Assembly: GCA_964579415.1 (NCBI GenBank)
Contig: CAZOGW010000070.1
Span: 1-16,136 of the forward strand
Reading direction: 5' to 3'
DNA: 16,136 nt
Origin: CAZOGW01 sp964579415
GTDB taxonomy: Bacteria; Actinomycetota; Acidimicrobiia; Spongiisociales; UBA5794
In this document: one piece after another, positions 6,802 to 13,019 of the stretch
Layout of the letters: each line of letters starts with the position of its first letter
Numbering within the stretch: the stretch's first letter is position 1
Position numbers and translations under genes: made by a program
The notes under the pieces: generated by a model
The model's input: only the letters and a program-made list of their open reading frames with translations
What the model was told of the DNA's origin: nothing
The model's database searches: none

Positions 6802-8162
6802 CCGATGCGCTCCTTCCTACCCAGGATGCCCTGGGGCCTCACCAGCAGGACCACGACCATGAGGAGGAGTGCCCCCACGTTGCGCAACTCGGAGGGGACC
6901 CACAAGGTCGAGAGCGAGATGCCCAGCCCCACCACGATGCATCCCACAAGGGCGCCGTAGGCGGTGCCCATGCCTCCGAGGGTGACGCCGGCGAAGATGA
7001 GCAGGAGCACGGTGGCGCCCAGGTCCCAGCGGATGACGTCGGCCTGGCCGAGGAGGACTCCGCCGAGCGCTGCCAGAGCGGCGCCGCCGACCCAGACCAG
7101 CTTGATGACCCGCTCCACGTCGATGCCGGACGACTCGGCGAGGTCGCGGTTGTCGGACACCGCCCGCATCGCCCGGCCCACCCGGGTGAACTGCAGGGTG
7201 AGGCCCACCCCACCCAGGGCGATGATGGCGACGGCCATGGCCATCATGTCTTTGGGCGTGATCGCAACCGGTCCCACCTGTACGGCCACCTGGCCGGCGA
7301 AGCTGCGCAGCAGCATGCGGTTGCCACCGGCGATGTAGAGGAACATGTAGCGGATCGCGATGCCGATTCCGATGGACACCACCATCTGGGCGATCAACCC
7401 GGTGTCGCGACGCCGCAGCGGGGCGAAGATGCCGGCGTTGAGCAGCCAGCCGAGACCGGCGCCGAGCACCATCGCCAGCAACGTCGAAACGAACAGGTTC
7501 ATCGGTTCACCCAGGGCGGTGCCGGCGAGGAAACCGAAGATGCCGGACAGCCCGAGGACGTTGAGGAAATAGACGGCGAGGGCGCCCCAGGTGACCATCT
7601 CGGCGTGGGCGAAGTTGACCAGGCCGGTGGTCCCGAAGATGAGGGAGAGGCCGACGGCCGCGGTGGCGAGGAACAGCCCGATCTTGAGCCCCTCCGTCGT
7701 GAGCTGGAGCACCCGCCGCACCGTGATGGCTCCGGCGTTGCCGCTGCTGGTGCCACCGCCGCCCTCGCCGACGACGAGCTGGAAGATCGCCGGTGCGTAG
7801 CGGCCCGACTGCACCTGGGCGGAGCGGCTGGCCGCCTCCGGGTCGGGGAAGTTGACGCCTTCTGGCAGGGTGGCGGCGTCGATCTCGACGGTGTAGGTGC
7901 CGGGTGCCGGGACCCCGATCTCGACGCTGCCGTCGTCGGCGGTGACACCCTCCCCCACCACCGCGCCGCCGGGGTCGAGTACCTGGACGGTGACTCCGGC
8001 GACCTGGGTCCGCTCGCCGTTGTCGTCGGCGAAAATGCGGACGGTGACCCCCTGCTCCTGCGCCTCGTCCTGGGCGATCGCAGGAGCTGCCGCTAGGAAG
8101 AATATGGCGGCCAGCAGGAGCACCGCCCCTGCCAACGAGAATCCCCGCCTCGTCTCGACCAC
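6798..8162 (-). CDS. livH: LivH permease with N-terminal secreted beta-sandwich-like domain
   Basis: The gene encodes 454 residues, about 150 more than a normal LivH. Residues 8-31 look like a cleavable signal peptide ending PAIAQ. Residues 39-131 form an extracytoplasmic domain with the pattern of carboxypeptidase-regulatory-like or prealbumin-like modules (VAGVTVQVLD..., GEGVTADDGSVEIGVPAPGTYTVEI). A Gly/Ser linker covers 132-144. The permease follows from about 150: GLSLIFGTTGLVNFAHAEMVTWGA, TRVGRAMRAVSDNRDLAESSGID (coupling helix) and LLVRPQGILG. The GTG at 8162 is preceded by GGGAAGAGGGACGG. It is the first gene of livHMGF. The frame is open throughout, so the fusion is not an artefact of a stop-codon gap. 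The added domain might hold or sense the ligand or binding protein; this is inference. Confidence 0.9.
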   Translation of the reverse strand: MVETRRGFSLAGAVLLLAAIFFLAAAPAIAQDEAQEQGVTVRIFADDNGERTQVAGVTVQVLDPGGAVVGEGVTADDGSVEIGVPAPGTYTVEIDAATLPEGVNFPDPEAASRSAQVQSGRYAPAIFQLVVGEGGGGTSSGNAGAITVRRVLQLTTEGLKIGLFLATAAVGLSLIFGTTGLVNFAHAEMVTWGALAVYFLNVLGLSGIFGFLAGTALGEPMNLFVSTLLAMVLGAGLGWLLNAGIFAPLRRRDTGLIAQMVVSIGIGIAIRYMFLYIAGGNRMLLRSFAGQVAVQVGPVAITPKDMMAMAVAIIALGGVGLTLQFTRVGRAMRAVSDNRDLAESSGIDVERVIKLVWVGGAALAALGGVLLGQADVIRWDLGATVLLLIFAGVTLGGMGTAYGALVGCIVVGLGISLSTLWVPSELRNVGALLLMVVVLLVRPQGILGRKERIG

Positions 8163-8203
8163 CCGTCCCTCTTCCCTTCCGTCGCCGTGGCTGCGACCGA
8201 GCG

Positions 8204-8233
8204 AAGATAGCGGAATGAACCCCCGGTGAGCAA
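8204..8233 (-). promoter_or_regulatory. Candidate livH promoter
   Basis: On the minus strand TTGCTC (8233-8228) and TATCTT (8209-8204) are separated by 18 bp, a plausible housekeeping-sigma -35/-10 pair. Transcription would start about 35 nt before the livH GTG. If correct, the structured block at 8269-8435 lies upstream of the transcript rather than in its leader. Confidence 0.45.
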
Positions 8234-8268
8234 AGGCTGTCGCGAATCGGCTCTGCGACGGGTGCCGG

Positions 8269-8435
8269 TGGGCCGCTTCGCAACCGGCCCAGGACGTGGA
8301 AGAACCCGGAGAACTTCGTCACCTTGGTGACGCCGCAAGGGACCTTCCTGCGGTCTCCGGGTTCCGGTGGTCCGAGTTGGAGTCGCCACCGTCCGCCGCC
8401 TGGGCGGAGCCGGCTTCTCCTGAGTTCAGCCGGCT
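8269..8435. ncRNA. Unassigned structured RNA block with three-way junction
   Basis: Helices follow one another with almost no linker. A 7-bp hairpin spans 8269-8291. A three-way junction at 8302-8364 has outer stem GAACCCGGAGA (8302-8312 with 8354-8364, 11 perfect bp), arm two 8317-8332 (CGTCACC/GGTGACG) and arm three 8333-8353 (CCGCA/TGCGG plus inner pairs). Further hairpins lie at 8365-8391 (CGGTGG/CCACCG), 8392-8408 (TCCGCC/GGCGGA) and 8408-8435 (AGCCGGCT/AGCCGGCT). The strand is undetermined because the pairings work on both. The minus strand is favoured because a strong ribosome site lies just upstream on that strand. It matches no riboswitch class I can name. Confidence 0.5.
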
Positions 8436-8436
8436 A

Positions 8437-8496
8437 GCGCTCGGCCACCTCCAGGGTCCTACAAGAACTTTCAGGCATTTACGGACCACCTCCTTT
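8437..8496 (-). CDS. Possible 13-codon leader ORF behind a very strong SD
   Basis: On the minus strand AAAGGAGGTG (8496-8487), nearly the full anti-16S complement, lies 10 nt before ATG (8478). The ATG opens a 13-codon frame, MPESSCRTLEVAE-like, ending at TAG near 8437. The start codon sits in the loop of a possible GGTCC/GGACC hairpin, and a second SD-like GGAGGTGG lies inside the ORF. A GTG within the SD itself opens a longer frame of about 58 residues through the structured block, with no recognisable protein pattern. This could be a regulatory leader peptide or an SD decoy in an RNA. The exact extent and coding status are uncertain. Confidence 0.3.
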
Positions 8497-8598
8497 CCCT
8501 GGTGAAGGCGATTCTGCCATACGAAACGCAGGTAGGCGAGCACTTCTTGAGCAGTGGCGAGCGCGTCTTGGGGATGCCGGCAGGCCCTGGCGCAGGGA

Positions 8599-8648
8599 GG
8601 TACTTGGTAGTCGCGGATACCGAATACCAAGTACCAAGTACCAAGTAC
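8599..8648. repeat. Heptamer palindromic repeat, copy B
   Basis: Read on the minus strand this is three TACTTGG units, a diverged heptamer (GGTATTC), a core GGTATCCGCGACTACC, then one inverted unit (CAAGTACC). The plus strand shows GGTACTTGGTAG at 8599-8610 and three direct CCAAGTA units at 8625-8648. The core matches copy C (9735-9792) except for two bases in the loop. It ends exactly where the ssrA terminator stem begins (8649). Confidence 0.9.
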
Positions 8649-8703
8649 GCAAGGGCGCCGTCCCGGCCCGGGCGCCAGCCCGAGCCAGGGACGGCGCCCT
8701 TGC
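8649..8703 (-). terminator. ssrA terminator hairpin
   Basis: A perfect 16-bp inverted repeat, GCAAGGGCGCCGTCCC (8649-8664) with its complement at 8688-8703, has a 23-nt GC-rich loop. On the minus strand it begins five nucleotides after the tmRNA discriminator base. No U tract follows; repeat copy B follows immediately. It fits a U-less actinobacterial terminator or a 3' end-protecting stem. Confidence 0.75.
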
Positions 8704-8707
8704 TCTG

Positions 8708-9062
8708 TGGAGGTGGGGGGAGTCGAACCCCCGTCCCGTGAGGTTTCAGCGCCGGCATCTCCGAGCGCAGCCAACAGCGAGCATTTCGGGCCGTGAGCCG
8801 CTGTCGGCACGTGTCTCACGTCCTATCCGGAGAAGATCTTGACCGTGGGTCACCGGCACCACCACAGCTGCGTCCCACATTGCGTTGCCCGGATCCGGCG
8901 AGGTGGGCACCCCCCGGGCGGACAGGCTGCGCTAGTTCTTAGGCAGCCAGTGCCAGTTCGTTGTCGGCACTTGTTTGTTGTTCCGGCTTTTAACGAGGAC
9001 TCCGGAGTACCTCGGCTCGCTTCCGTCGCCTCGACCCTCACGGTCGAAACCAGGTCACCCCC
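8708..9062 (-). ncRNA. ssrA: tmRNA (transfer-messenger RNA)
   Basis: tmRNA rescues ribosomes stalled on broken mRNAs: its alanine-charged tRNA-like domain enters the A site, then its short reading frame tags the peptide for proteolysis. The 5' end GGGGGUG (9062-9056) pairs with the 3' CACCUCC (8715-8709) over 7 bp, including the G3-U wobble that is the alanine identity element. The T arm reads GGGGGTTCGACTCCCCC. The 5' domain GGTTTCGACC and the GTTAAAA-AAGUGCCGA tag leader match actinobacterial tmRNAs. CCA is not encoded after the discriminator A at 8708. The RNA is 355 nt. SmpB, its partner, is encoded just upstream. Confidence 0.95.
8939..8968 (-). other. tmRNA tag reading frame, ADNELALAA
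   Basis: The resume codon is GCC at 8968, preceded by AACAAGT as in other actinobacterial tmRNAs, and the frame ends at TAA (8941-8939). The nine encoded residues are ADNELALAA. The ALAA end is the usual protease-recognition tail. Nine residues is shorter than the tags I recall for mycobacteria and Streptomyces. Confidence 0.9.
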
Positions 9063-9075
9063 AGGGGGTCGCCCC

Positions 9076-9081
9076 ATGCTA
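9076..9081 (-). promoter_or_regulatory. Candidate ssrA -10 element
   Basis: TAGCAT (minus strand) lies 13 nt before the mature tmRNA 5' end, compatible with a short precursor trimmed by RNase P. No clear -35 was seen, and the upstream side is close to the N gap. Confidence 0.35.
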
Positions 9082-9121
9082 ACGCGGGAAGTCGCGGGGT
9101 TGTTCCGGAGCGGGGAGGTAC

Positions 9122-9221
9122 NNNNNNNNNNNNNNNNNNNNNNNNNNNNNNNNNNNNNNNNNNNNNNNNNNNNNNNNNNNNNNNNNNNNNNNNNNNNNNN
9201 NNNNNNNNNNNNNNNNNNNNN
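9122..9221. other. Assembly gap, 100 N
   Basis: Exactly 100 N, a conventional placeholder of unknown true length. It lies between smpB (ends 9244) and ssrA (5' end 9062). The bases abutting it, GGGGAGGTAC on the left and GTACCC on the right, match the outer edges of the heptamer palindromes, so a repeat copy is probably missing here. Confidence 0.95.
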
Positions 9222-9243
9222 GTACCCACCGCGGCGAGAGAAC

Positions 9244-9714
9244 CTATCGCGACCGACTCCGGGCTCTCTCGATCTCGCGCTTCAACTCGCGTTCCTTGAT
9301 GGCTCGGCGCTTGTCGACGGTACGGCGGCCCTTGGCGAGGGCGAGCTCGACCTTGGCCCTGCCGTCGCGGAAGTAGATGGAGAGCGGCACCAGGGTAAGT
9401 CCCGACTCCTTGAGGGTGCCGATCAGCTTGTCGATCTCACGGCGGTGCAGGAGCAGCTTGCGGCGGCGCTCCGGGTCGTGGCCGCCTTCACGGGAGAACG
9501 AGTAGGGAGCGATGTGGAGGCTGGAGAGCCACAGCTCGCCGTCGCGCACCTCGCCGTAGGCGTCCTTGATCTGCACCTGGCCGTCCCTCAGGCTCTTCAC
9601 CTCGGACCCGAGCAGCACCATCCCGCACTCGTAAGTGTCGAGGATGTCATAGTCATGCCGCGCCCGCCGGTTCGAAGCGACGACCTTCCGGCCACCGGGT
9701 TCCTTGCGTGCCAC
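9244..9714 (-). CDS. smpB: SsrA-binding protein SmpB
   Basis: SmpB is 156 residues, a normal length. It binds the tRNA-like domain of tmRNA and places it in the decoding centre. Family motifs are NRRARHDYDILDTYECGMVL, GSEVKSLRDGQVQIKDAY, the YSFSREGGHDPERRRKLLLH region, VPLSIYFRDGRAKVELALAKGRR, and a basic C-terminal tail (KRRAIKERELKREIERARSR) that mimics mRNA in the channel. The GTG at 9714 is preferred; the frame continues upstream into the palindromic repeat, which is not credible protein. GGCGAGGGG at 9727-9719 is a possible ribosome site, about 7 nt from the edge of the repeat hairpin. The gene lies between the M23 gene and ssrA. Confidence 0.95.
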   Translation of the reverse strand: MARKEPGGRKVVASNRRARHDYDILDTYECGMVLLGSEVKSLRDGQVQIKDAYGEVRDGELWLSSLHIAPYSFSREGGHDPERRRKLLLHRREIDKLIGTLKESGLTLVPLSIYFRDGRAKVELALAKGRRTVDKRRAIKERELKREIERARSRSR

Positions 9715-9734
9715 GTCACGCCCCTCGCCGGGCG

Positions 9735-9792
9735 GGTACTTGGTACTTGGTACTTGGTAGTTCCGGATACCAAGTACCAAGTACCAAGTACC
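9735..9792. repeat. Heptamer palindromic repeat, copy C (25-bp perfect arms)
   Basis: The left arm (9735-9759) is three and a half TACTTGG units, and the right arm (9768-9792) is its perfect inverse. The 8-nt loop is GTTCCGGA. It occupies most of the 108-bp space between the M23 stop (9823) and the smpB start (9714). In RNA it would form a 25-bp hairpin ending about 20 nt before the smpB start codon. It could therefore act as a terminator or an mRNA stability element, or be a mobile palindrome. Confidence 0.95.
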
Positions 9793-9822
9793 CCTCGCTG
9801 CCCGATCCGACCACGCGCCCTC

Positions 9823-11031
9823 CTACAAGTACGGAACAGGATTGACAGGCTTCCCGCTCAACCGCACCTCGAAGTGAAGGTGCGGCCCGGTGGACATCCC
9901 GGTGGAGCCGACGTATCCGATCACCTTGCCCCCGGCCACCGTCTGGCCCACACTCACGTTGATCTGCGACTGGTGGGCGTACAGTGTCGTCACCCCTCCC
10001 CCGTGGTCGATCACCACGCAGTTCCCGTAGCCGCCGTGCCACCCGGCGAGGATGACCACCCCGTCGGTGGCGGCGACGATGTTGTCGCCGTGCCCGGCCC
10101 GCATGTCGGCCCCGGTGTGCATACGGCGGTAGCCGAGGATGGGGTGGGTGCGCCACCCGAAACCGGAGCCGATGGCGCCCGGCACCGGCCGGTACCAACC
10201 CCCGCCACCGATCTGGGGGTCGCCGCCGCCGCTGCCCGGCTTGCTCGACCGGTCCTCGATGGCGGCGGTGATGCTGCTCTGTTCCTTCTCGAGGGCGGCG
10301 ATCTCGCCCTCGATTTCGGCGATCTCGGCGTCGACGTCGTTGAGGAGGCGCTGCTGGTTGACCAGTTCGGCCTCGACCGCCTCCTCCTTCTCCGCCAGCT
10401 CTTCGTACTGGTCGGCCAGCTCGTCCTCGAGCACGGAGAGCAGCGCAGCCTCGTCGGAGGCCGCCCGCTCCCGGCCCGCCACCAGCACCGACTGGCGCTC
10501 CGCCTGCTGCTCCAGCGCCGCCAGCTCCACCATGACGTGCTCGTTGCCCGCGGATACCCGGCCCAGGTACTCGGCGCCGATGGTCACGTCCTCCATGTCG
10601 TCGACGAGGAAGGCGAGCGCCGTTCCCCCGTCGCCGGCCACCATGTAGCGGTCCCGCACCAGATCCCGGGCCTGGGCGGTGGTGATCTCGATGCCGGTCC
10701 GGGTTTCCGCCAATGCCGCTTTGAGGTCGCGGATCTGGTTGCGCAGCCCCTGGAGCTGGATCTGCTTGTGGCGCACGTCGCCGAGGACCACGTCGTAGTC
10801 GGCCTTGACCGCGTTGAGGTCGGCGATGAGGGCGTCGAGCGTGCCCCGGGTGGCAACCACGTCGCGAGCCAGCGCCGAGCGGCGCACCGCCATGGCGTCG
10901 ACGTTGTCGGCGAGTTGGTCGATCTCGCTGCGGACCGTGTCGAGGTCCTTCTCCAGGTCCTGCGCCTGCGACGGCGCCACCGAGACGACCAGGGCAAGCG
11001 CGGCCAGCAGGAGCGCCAGCAGCCTGCGCAT
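9823..11031 (-). CDS. Secreted coiled-coil M23 endopeptidase, FtsX-linked
   Basis: The 402-residue protein starts with a signal peptide (MRRLLALLLAALALVVSVAPSQAQ). About residues 25-255 form a coiled coil like the periplasmic EnvC activators. A Gly-rich linker follows, then a LytM/M23 domain (about 279-402). Zinc-ligand and catalytic residues are present: H305 and D309 (HTGAD), H353 (LYAH), and H384/H386 (GPHLHFE). Because the ligands are intact it is probably an active wall endopeptidase, unlike degenerate EnvC. The ATG at 11031 shares one base with the ftsX stop (TGATG), indicating coupling. It most likely acts outside the membrane under control of FtsEX at division. Confidence 0.9.
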   Translation of the reverse strand: MRRLLALLLAALALVVSVAPSQAQDLEKDLDTVRSEIDQLADNVDAMAVRRSALARDVVATRGTLDALIADLNAVKADYDVVLGDVRHKQIQLQGLRNQIRDLKAALAETRTGIEITTAQARDLVRDRYMVAGDGGTALAFLVDDMEDVTIGAEYLGRVSAGNEHVMVELAALEQQAERQSVLVAGRERAASDEAALLSVLEDELADQYEELAEKEEAVEAELVNQQRLLNDVDAEIAEIEGEIAALEKEQSSITAAIEDRSSKPGSGGGDPQIGGGGWYRPVPGAIGSGFGWRTHPILGYRRMHTGADMRAGHGDNIVAATDGVVILAGWHGGYGNCVVIDHGGGVTTLYAHQSQINVSVGQTVAGGKVIGYVGSTGMSTGPHLHFEVRLSGKPVNPVPYL

Positions 11032-11924
11032 CAGGTTCTCAGGTACTTGTGCGCCGCCAGGCTGAGGCCGGAACCGATCGCACCCACGACGGCCCCGAAG
11101 AGAACCGTGATGACACCCCAACGCAGCAGGAAGTCGTTGCTGATGGCGATGTCGAGAAACCCGGGAAGGGTGCCGTCGTCCCGGGTGAGCCGGTCGACGG
11201 CGATGCGGTAGACGCCCACGGCCACCCCGGTGGCGAGTACCCCACCGAAGAGGCCCTCGAGGATGCCCTCGAGGAGGAACGGGATACGTATGAACGAGTT
11301 GGACGCCCCCACCAGGCGCATGATCTCGATCTCCTCGCGGCGCGCATATATCGCCATCTGGATGGTGTTGGCGATGAGGGCGACCGCGGCGATGCCGAGC
11401 GCCACCGACAGGATGACGAAAACGACCCTGAGGCCGTCACGCAGGCCGGCGAGAGCCTCCACCTGGGGGCCGGCGGTGGCGATGCGGGAGATGCCCGGCG
11501 AGCCCTGGAGGCGTTGGACGATGGTGCCGTAGTCGTGGAGGTCTTTCGGGCGCACCCTGATCGAGGCGGGAAGCAGGTTGGGATCGGCTTCCAGCGTCCT
11601 CAGGAACGACTCGTTGCCGGCGAACAGCGTCAGCCCCTCCTCGTAGGCCTCGGACTTGGTGACGAAGAAGACCTCTTCGACCTCGTCCCAGCCGGCGACC
11701 TCGGCCTGGAGTTCGGTGACGTTGCGGAACTCGTCGCTGACGAAGGCGATGACGCGGACGTCTTCGGACCACTGCAGGGTGTTGACCCGGGCGATCTCTC
11801 CGAAGATGAGCGTGCCCAGCATGAGCAACAGCGAGATGAACACGGCAAGGATGGCGCCGAGCACCACCAGCGCGTTGCGCCGGATGTTGTTGAAGGCCTC
11901 CAGGAAGGCGTAGGCGAAACTCAC
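11031..11924 (-). CDS. ftsX: Cell-division ABC-like permease FtsX
   Basis: FtsX is 297 residues with four predicted helices, about 18-42, 166-190, 215-240 and 267-292, and a large extracellular loop (43-165) that would contact the wall hydrolase. The N-terminus FLEAFNNIRRNALV and the conserved block REEIEIMRLVGASNSFIRIPFLLEG identify the family. FtsX transmits FtsE ATP hydrolysis across the membrane. It overlaps ftsE by 4 bp (ATGA) upstream and the M23 gene by 1 bp downstream. Confidence 0.95.
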   Translation of the reverse strand: MSFAYAFLEAFNNIRRNALVVLGAILAVFISLLLMLGTLIFGEIARVNTLQWSEDVRVIAFVSDEFRNVTELQAEVAGWDEVEEVFFVTKSEAYEEGLTLFAGNESFLRTLEADPNLLPASIRVRPKDLHDYGTIVQRLQGSPGISRIATAGPQVEALAGLRDGLRVVFVILSVALGIAAVALIANTIQMAIYARREEIEIMRLVGASNSFIRIPFLLEGILEGLFGGVLATGVAVGVYRIAVDRLTRDDGTLPGFLDIAISNDFLLRWGVITVLFGAVVGAIGSGLSLAAHKYLRT

Positions 11925-12832
11925 AGTTCCTCCCCGGATGCGGCGATGGGGACGTCGTCCCCGTTGGGCGTGGCGGCCTCGTCGATGAGGCGGCGCAACT
12001 CATCGACGGGAAGCTCGGCGGTGACGTCGGGGATGGGCGCCGGCGGCTGGTCGACGGCAGGGCCTGCCATGGCCGTGGGCTGCACCTCGGGTCGCTCGTC
12101 GGGTGGCCGGGGCAGGGGCATCTGCGAAGCCGGCGAGACGGCGTCGGCGGGCCGCTGGTCGTACACGCCGCCGCGCTGGTCGCGCACCATGCGGCCCCGC
12201 TCGAGCTGGACCACCCGGCGGCGCATGGCGTCGACGATGGCGTGGTCGTGGGTGGCCATCACCACCGTGGTGCCGGTGCGGTTGATGCGGTCAAGGATGC
12301 GCATGATGCCTACCGACGTGGCCGGATCGAGGTTTCCCGTCGGCTCGTCGGCGAGCAGGATGAGGGGGCGGTTGACGAACGCCCGCGCAATGGAGACCCG
12401 CTGCTGCTCGCCACCGGAGAGTTGGCGCGGGTAGCGGTCGGCGTTGGCGGACAGGCCCACCAGTTTGAGTACCTGTGGGACCTGGGCCTTGACCACGGAT
12501 CGGGGGCGGCCGGTCACCTCGAGGGCGAAGGCGACGTTCTCGTACACCGTCTTGCTGGGGAGCAGCTTGAAGTCCTGGAACACGGTGCCGATGGAGCGGC
12601 GCAGGTGGGGCACTTTCCAGTTGGGAAGCTCGGAGGCGTGCTTACCGGCCACCCAGATGTCCCCGTTGGTGGGGCGCTCCTCGCGCATCATCAACCGGAT
12701 CAACGTGGACTTGCCGGAACCCGAAGGGCCCACCAGGAAGACGAACTCACCCTTGTTGATGCTCAGGCCGACGTCTTTGACCGCGACGACGCCGCCGTCG
12801 TACACCTTGGTTACATTCTCGAGACGGATCAT
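11921..12832 (-). CDS. ftsE: Cell-division ATPase FtsE with long C-terminal tail
   Basis: FtsE is the 303-residue cytoplasmic ATPase partner of FtsX. Walker A is GPSGSGKST (35-43), the Q-loop is VFQDFKLL (Q86), the signature is LSGGEQQR (138-145), Walker B is LILLADEPTGNLDP (157 onward) and the H-loop is H195. FtsE proteins usually end near residue 220-230. Here about 80 extra residues follow that are Pro/Ala-rich and end in an acidic ELPVDELRRLIDEAA segment. The ATG at 12832 has GAGGA six bases upstream. It heads the ftsE-ftsX-M23 unit, 187 bp after prfB. Confidence 0.95.
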   Translation of the reverse strand: MIRLENVTKVYDGGVVAVKDVGLSINKGEFVFLVGPSGSGKSTLIRLMMREERPTNGDIWVAGKHASELPNWKVPHLRRSIGTVFQDFKLLPSKTVYENVAFALEVTGRPRSVVKAQVPQVLKLVGLSANADRYPRQLSGGEQQRVSIARAFVNRPLILLADEPTGNLDPATSVGIMRILDRINRTGTTVVMATHDHAIVDAMRRRVVQLERGRMVRDQRGGVYDQRPADAVSPASQMPLPRPPDERPEVQPTAMAGPAVDQPPAPIPDVTAELPVDELRRLIDEAATPNGDDVPIAASGEEL

Positions 12833-12913
12833 GGGTCCTCGCCCCGGGTGGATGACGCAGCGCGTGTCACCCGACCCCTACGTTGTGCTTGGTCCCTCCC
12901 TCCGCCGGAGGCG

Positions 12914-12941
12914 ATACTACTTGTGCAGAGGGAGTAAACAA
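12914..12941 (-). promoter_or_regulatory. Candidate ftsE promoter
   Basis: On the minus strand TTGTTT (12941-12936) and TAGTAT (12919-12914) are 16 bp apart, about 80 bp before the ftsE start in the 187-bp prfB-ftsE gap. It would let ftsEX and the downstream genes be expressed independently of secA-prfB. Confidence 0.5.
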
Positions 12942-13019
12942 GAACCGGCGGGCGCCAGATCGCACAGGACCCGCCAGCTCCTGCGTAGCGAGGGGTACTT
13001 CCCCGGGACGAGCGAGCCG

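Noticed and set aside
8360..8407. Riboswitch look-alikes: GGTCCGAG (guanidine-I) and CCGCCTGGGC (ZTP) on the plus strand
   Set aside because: Only short matches; the remaining conserved elements and spacing are missing and no plus-strand gene follows.
8708..8780. A tRNA-Ala suggested by the T arm and acceptor
   Set aside because: No anticodon stem; the 5' half of the acceptor lies 350 nt away, so it is the 3' domain of tmRNA.
8319..8819. Minus-strand frame of 166 codons crossing the ssrA 3' end
   Set aside because: It spans the tmRNA tRNA-like domain, the terminator and the palindromic repeat; the hairpins explain the conservation-like look better than coding does.
9715..9780. SmpB extended N-terminally to an upstream start
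   Set aside because: The extra residues (VLGIRNYQVPSTKY) are a translation of the palindromic repeat; SmpB length fits the GTG at 9714.
8839..11211. 790-codon plus-strand open frame
   Set aside because: It reads through the N gap and is antisense to ssrA, smpB and the M23 gene, which have clear family motifs.
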